DNA from: Actinomycetes bacterium
Lineage (GTDB): Bacteria > Actinomycetota > Actinomycetes > Propionibacteriales > Propionibacteriaceae
Reading direction: 5' to 3'
Length of the DNA stretch: 18,772 nt
Assembly (NCBI GenBank): GCA_023392635.1
Contig: JAEVYS010000096.1
Coordinates: 1 to 18,772, forward strand
Shown here: piece by piece, positions 15,646 through 18,772 of the stretch
Layout: every line of letters begins with the position of its first letter
How positions within the stretch are numbered: the stretch's first letter is position 1
Translations under genes and position numbers: made by a program
The notes under the pieces: model-generated
Seen by the model: only the letters and a program-made list of their open reading frames with translations
Databases searched by the model: none
What the model was told of the DNA's origin: nothing

Positions 15646-15885
15646 TTACCCGCCCGCGAAGGGCGGCAGCACGTCGACGCGCGACTGCGGCCGGATGGGT
15701 TCGGACGTGTCGCGGACCGGGGCGCCGTCCACCAGCAGCGAGCAGTGGGACAGGACGCCGGCCAGGTGCTCGTCGGTGCCGGCGAGCCGCGCAAGGAGCT
15801 CCGACGCGCTCAGTTCGCCCGCGTCGAGCGTGGTCGTCGTGGTGCCGGCCGCGTCCGCGGCGCCGGCGTAGAAGGTGATCTGCAT
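15646..15885 (-). CDS. moaD: MoaD/ThiS-family sulfur carrier (molybdopterin synthase small subunit)
   Basis: A 79-aa ubiquitin-fold sulfur carrier. Its C-terminal Gly-Gly (ending PPFAGG) is the site that is adenylated and thiocarboxylated so that sulfur can be given to cyclic pyranopterin monophosphate. The N-terminal MQITFYAGA strand, the LSASELLARLAG helix and the SLLVDGAPV ... RVDVLPPFAGG end follow the MoaD/ThiS pattern. ATG 15885-15883 follows the moaA stop by 2 bases with GGAGG 7 bases upstream, so the pair is translationally linked. Next to moaA, a MoaD role is more likely than ThiS. Its partner MoaE is not in the window. Confidence 0.88.
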   Translation of the reverse strand: MQITFYAGAADAAGTTTTTLDAGELSASELLARLAGTDEHLAGVLSHCSLLVDGAPVRDTSEPIRPQSRVDVLPPFAGG

Positions 15886-15887
15886 GG

Positions 15888-16922
15888 TCAGCCTCCGATC
15901 GAGCTCATGGTGCGTGCGGGCTGCCGGAAACCGGCGGAGTCGATGCCGTGCCCGGCGGCCTTGCCCAGATGTGCGCCGCGCCAGACCTGCGCGAGCTCCT
16001 CGTCCGAGGCGCCGCCGCGCAGGGGGCCGCGCAGGTCGGTCTCGGTCCGGGCGAACAGGCAGGTGCGCAGCTGGCCGTCGGCGGTGAGGCGGGTTCGGTC
16101 GCACGCCGCGCAGAACGGGGCGGTGACCGACGCGATGACGCCGACACGGCCCGCGGGGTGGCACTGGGCCGCAGCCACGAGCCATTCCTCGGCGGGGGCC
16201 GAGCCGCGCTGGTCGGCCGGTGTGAGCGTGAAGTGCGTCCGCAGGGCCTGGAGGATCTCGGCGCCGGGCACCATCGAGGAACGGTCCCAGCCGTGCTCGG
16301 GCCCGAGCGGCATCTGCTCGATGAAGCGCAGCCGGTAACCACGGGTGAGGCAGAACTCGGCCAACGGCACCACGTCCTGCTCGTTGACCCCCCGCATGAC
16401 CACGGTGTTCACCTTCACCGGGTGCAGGCCGGCAGCGTCGGCGCAGGCCAGCCCGCGCAGCACGTCGTCCAGCCGGTCCCGTCGGGCCAGCGCCGCGTAC
16501 CGGTCGCGGTCCAGCGAATCCAGGGAGACGTTCACCCGGTTCAGCCCCGCCGCAGCGAGGGCGTCGATGTGCCGGTCGAGACCGACCCCGTTGGTGGTCA
16601 GCGAAAGTTCCGGCGCGAAGCCCTCGTCGGTGCGCAGGGCCGAGGCCGCGGCGACGATGCCGGCCAGGCCCCGACGCAGGAGCGGCTCGCCACCGGTGAA
16701 CCGGATCTTGCGGACGCCGAGCAGCGTCACGGCCACCCCGACGAGCCGGACGACCTCCGCGTCGGTCAGCACGTCGGGAGTCGGCAGCCACGGCAGGCCC
16801 TCGGCGGGCATGCAGTAGCTGCAGCGGAGGTTGCAGCGGTCGGTCAGCGAGACCCGCAGGTCGCGCGCGACGCGTCCGTGGGAGTCGCTGAGCGTGCCCA
16901 GCGGCAGGACGGCGGTCGGCAC
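15888..16922 (-). CDS. moaA: GTP 3',8-cyclase, radical SAM (first step of molybdopterin synthesis)
   Basis: A 344-aa enzyme that converts GTP to 3',8-cyclo-7,8-dihydro-GTP with S-adenosylmethionine, beginning molybdenum cofactor synthesis. The N-terminal radical-SAM cluster CxxxCxxC is C30, C34, C37 (DRCNLRCSYCMP), and FTGGEPLLR (75-83) is the SAM-binding motif. The second, substrate-binding cluster is C271, C274 and C288. The C-terminus ends SSIGG, the double-glycine tail that inserts into the active site. The start is GTG (16922-16920) with AGGAG about 6-7 bases upstream. It heads the moaA-moaD unit and is divergent from the regulator gene. All key residues are present. Confidence 0.97.
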   Translation of the reverse strand: MPTAVLPLGTLSDSHGRVARDLRVSLTDRCNLRCSYCMPAEGLPWLPTPDVLTDAEVVRLVGVAVTLLGVRKIRFTGGEPLLRRGLAGIVAAASALRTDEGFAPELSLTTNGVGLDRHIDALAAAGLNRVNVSLDSLDRDRYAALARRDRLDDVLRGLACADAAGLHPVKVNTVVMRGVNEQDVVPLAEFCLTRGYRLRFIEQMPLGPEHGWDRSSMVPGAEILQALRTHFTLTPADQRGSAPAEEWLVAAAQCHPAGRVGVIASVTAPFCAACDRTRLTADGQLRTCLFARTETDLRGPLRGGASDEELAQVWRGAHLGKAAGHGIDSAGFRQPARTMSSIGG

Positions 16923-17050
16923 CCTGGGCTCCTGACGGTCGGTCGGCGGTGTGCGCCCACGGTAACCCGAGGTAGTTCCGACTTTCTAGTGCAAACCACG
17001 GGGTGGGTGCGGGATCATGGGAGGCACCCGTCGCGGAGAGGGAGGACGAG
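16923..17050. promoter_or_regulatory. Divergent promoter region moaA / SufR-like regulator
   Basis: This is 128 bp between moaA (leftward) and the regulator gene (rightward). The only AT-rich stretch, around 16970-16997 (TAGTTCCGACTTTCTAGTGC and following AAACC), includes ACT-TTCT-AGT (16980-16989), a short inverted repeat. On the minus strand TTGCAC is a -35-like sequence and TAGAAA could be a -10 for moaA. The purine-rich GAGGGAGG at 17039-17045 is the ribosome site of the regulator. The adjacent regulator would be expected to bind here; this is inferred. Confidence 0.4.
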
Positions 17051-17704
17051 TTGAGCCAGGACCGGGGGCCACGCCTCGGGCCGACGCGCGCCGAGGTCCT
17101 GCACCACCTGCGCACCGCGGGCGGGCCTGTGCCGGTCTCCGAGGTCTCCGCCGCCGTCGGCCTGCACCCGAACACCACCCGGTTCCACCTCGACGCCCTC
17201 ACCGAGCTGGGCCTGGTCGTCCGGCAGGCGGAGCAGCGGCACCGGCCCGGACGGCCGAAGGTGATGTACCGGGCCGCCGACGGGCATCGCGCGAACGGCT
17301 ACCAGGACCTCGCCGCCGCCATGGTGAAGCACTTCGCCGCCGGGCTGGAGGAGCGCGGCGCGCGGGCGATCACCGCCGGCGAGGCGTGGGGGGCGGAGTT
17401 GCGCGGCAACGCCGCGCCACAGGAGGACTCCCTGGCGCGGGTGGTCACGACCATGCAGGGACTGGGCTACGAACCGGAGCTGGTGGGCGGCGACGAGCCC
17501 GTGCTGGAACTCAGCCGGTGCCCGTACCTCGACCTCGCCGACGACGACCCCGAAGTGGTCTGCAAGCTGCACCTGGGCCTGATCAAGGGCCTGCTGGGGC
17601 CCGACCAGCCGTGGGCGGTGTCGGCGATCGTGCCGTTCGCAGCACCGTCGAAGTGCCTGGTCCGCCTCGCGCCGTCCAGGCCGGCGGCGCGCGCCGATGC
17701 GTGA
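17051..17704 (+). CDS. Winged-helix regulator with SufR-like Cys pattern
   Basis: A 217-aa predicted DNA-binding regulator. Residues about 8-75 form an ArsR/DeoR-type winged helix (VSEVSAAVGLHPNTTRFHLDAL is the recognition region, with GRPKVMY as wing). The C-terminal domain has C157, C171, H174 and C202. The C-x13-C spacing and a third Cys about 30 residues later resemble the [4Fe-4S] ligands of SufR-type repressors (cyanobacterial C-x12-C and a later Cys), so this may be an Fe-S or redox sensor. That is an inference. I chose TTG 17051 because GGAGG (17041-17045) lies 5 bases upstream; an in-frame GTG at 17003 is possible. It overlaps moeA by 8 bases and diverges from moaA, so it likely controls molybdenum cofactor and/or nar genes. 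Confidence 0.8.
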   Translation: MSQDRGPRLGPTRAEVLHHLRTAGGPVPVSEVSAAVGLHPNTTRFHLDALTELGLVVRQAEQRHRPGRPKVMYRAADGHRANGYQDLAAAMVKHFAAGLEERGARAITAGEAWGAELRGNAAPQEDSLARVVTTMQGLGYEPELVGGDEPVLELSRCPYLDLADDDPEVVCKLHLGLIKGLLGPDQPWAVSAIVPFAAPSKCLVRLAPSRPAARADA

Positions 17705-18772
17705 GCTGCTCAGCGTCGAGCAGTACCTCGACGAGCTGCTGGCGCTCGTGCGCCCGGACGGACGCCTGCTCGAGCTCCCGCTGGCCGAGGCGCAGGGTCG
17801 CGTGCTCGCCGCCACCGTGACCAGCGCGGCCGCGATCCCGGCCTTCGACAACTCCGCGATGGACGGGTACGCCGTCCGCTTCGCCGACGTCGCCTCTGTG
17901 CCCGTGACCTTGCCGGTCGTCGGTGACGTGCCGGCCGGCAGCGCCGACGACCCTGCGGCCGGGCCGGGCGAGTGCGTCCGGATCATGACCGGCGCGGCAC
18001 TGCCGAGCTTCGCCGACACGGTCGTCCCGGTGGAGGACACCGAGCCGGGCGACCGGCAGGTGGTCGTGCGGGCCGTGCCGTCGTTCGCCGGCGCGCACGT
18101 GCGACGCGCGGGCGACGACATCGCGGCCGGGGCGGTGGTGGGTGAGCCGGGGGCGACCCTCACGCCGGCGCGGCTGGGTGCCCTGGCTGCGGCGGGGACC
18201 GTGCGCGTCCCGGTGCGTCCCCGCCCGCTCGTGGCGATCTGCTCGACCGGGAACGAGCTGGTTACCGACGGGTCGGTGCTGGGACGCGGCCAGATCCACG
18301 AGTCGAACTCGGTGGCGCTGGCCGCGGCGCTGCTGCGTGACGGCGCGGAAGCCGTCCGTGCCGCTCCGGTCGCAGACACCGCCGACGCGCTCCCCGGGCG
18401 GCTGGACGAGCTCGTCGCGCGCGGCTGCGAGCTGGTGGTGCTCACCGGCGGAGCCAGCGTGGGCGCCTACGACGTGGTGCGCGACGTGCTGACCGCCGCC
18501 GGCGGAACCTTCCGCCACGTTCGCGTGCAGCCGGGCAAGCCGCAGGGGTGGGCGGTGTGGCGGGGGGTTCCGGTGGTGTCGTTGCCGGGCAATCCGCTGT
18601 CGGCGTCGCTCAGCTACGAGTTGTTCGTGCGTCCGCTGCTCGACCGGATCCTGGGCCGGCCCGGGGTGGCCTGGTTCGGCGCGGTCGCGGGCGCGGCCTG
18701 GTCGTCGCCGCCGGGGCGGCGCCAGCTGCTGCCCGTCCGGCTCAGCGCGGACGCCGGCGGCCGGCTCGTGGC
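17697..18772 (+). CDS. moeA: Molybdopterin molybdenumtransferase MoeA, 3'-truncated
   Basis: At least 358 codons of the enzyme that inserts molybdenum into adenylated molybdopterin, ending at the window edge. Clear family motifs are FDNSAMDGYAV (about 50-60, with the active-site Asp), RIMTGAALP, STGNELV, and the molybdopterin-binding LTGGASVGAYDVV followed by VQPGKPQ and SLPGNPLSASLSYELFV. The last residues seen belong to the start of domain IV, so only some 40-60 residues are missing. The start ATG 17697 overlaps the regulator's stop (17702-17704) by 8 bases, making a two-gene operon with that regulator. No GGAGG-like site is obvious before the ATG, consistent with translational coupling. 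It works after Mog to produce active cofactor for NarG. Confidence 0.96.
   Translation, partial: MRELLSVEQYLDELLALVRPDGRLLELPLAEAQGRVLAATVTSAAAIPAFDNSAMDGYAVRFADVASVPVTLPVVGDVPAGSADDPAAGPGECVRIMTGAALPSFADTVVPVEDTEPGDRQVVVRAVPSFAGAHVRRAGDDIAAGAVVGEPGATLTPARLGALAAAGTVRVPVRPRPLVAICSTGNELVTDGSVLGRGQIHESNSVALAAALLRDGAEAVRAAPVADTADALPGRLDELVARGCELVVLTGGASVGAYDVVRDVLTAAGGTFRHVRVQPGKPQGWAVWRGVPVVSLPGNPLSASLSYELFVRPLLDRILGRPGVAWFGAVAGAAWSSPPGRRQLLPVRLSADAGGRLV

Noticed and set aside
17017..17820. 267-aa alternative frame over the regulator gene
   Set aside because: It starts at an ATG but gives a Gly/Arg/Pro-rich product and runs into moeA; the TTG-started frame encodes a proper winged helix.
1..18772. 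CRISPR arrays, tRNA/rRNA genes, transposases, phage genes
   Set aside because: No regularly spaced repeats, cloverleaf-like sequences or recombinase motifs were seen; the only long exact repeat noticed is the 59-bp pair at pepA.

Overview
The window is high-GC DNA with long GC-rich antisense open frames, GTG and TTG starts alongside ATG, and tightly overlapping genes. Together with the close match of NarG and NarH to mycobacterial-type nitrate reductases, this points to an actinomycete. A propionibacterial-type facultative anaerobe is my guess, but the sequence does not prove family level. No tRNA, rRNA, CRISPR array or transposase is visible, and no gap between genes exceeds about 150 bp.

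Layout. (1) 1-1241, + strand: the 3' part of a leucyl aminopeptidase (pepA). Its last 27 coding/stop bases and the following 32 bases are exactly repeated just downstream (two 59-bp copies, period 65). (2) 1383-2415, +: a two-gene unit of an ArsR-family repressor and an SRPBCC/AHSA1 protein, with a 12-bp palindrome in front. (3) 2432-4224, -: a PadR-family repressor and an MFS drug-type exporter with a 4-bp overlap, facing (2) across a hairpin that may terminate both. (4) 4372-6969, +: a single 865-aa protein that joins an N-terminal P-loop (uridine-kinase-like) domain to a complete GH13_18 sucrose-phosphorylase-like domain. It is divergent from padR across a palindrome-rich 147-bp region. (5) 7029-7619, +: a MogA/MoaB-type molybdopterin adenylyltransferase whose 3' end overlaps narK tail-to-tail. 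(6) 7534-15557, -: narGHJI followed by narK, all overlapping or nearly so, a respiratory nitrate reductase with its transporter as the last gene. (7) 15646-16922, -: moaA-moaD upstream of narG. (8) 17051 to the end, +: a winged-helix regulator with a SufR-like C-terminal Cys pattern, overlapping a 3'-truncated moeA.

How the genes work together. Regions 5-8 form one anaerobic respiration module. MoaA starts molybdopterin synthesis, MoaD carries sulfur, Mog adenylates molybdopterin and MoeA inserts molybdenum. NarJ loads the cofactor into NarGH, NarI takes electrons from quinol, and NarK exchanges nitrate and nitrite. The regulator between moaA and moeA is well placed to sense redox or Fe-S status for the module. 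Regions 2-4 look like accessory material between pepA and the nitrate module. The most unusual object is the kinase-phosphorylase fusion. It may couple phosphorolysis of a glucoside to phosphorylation of a substrate or product.
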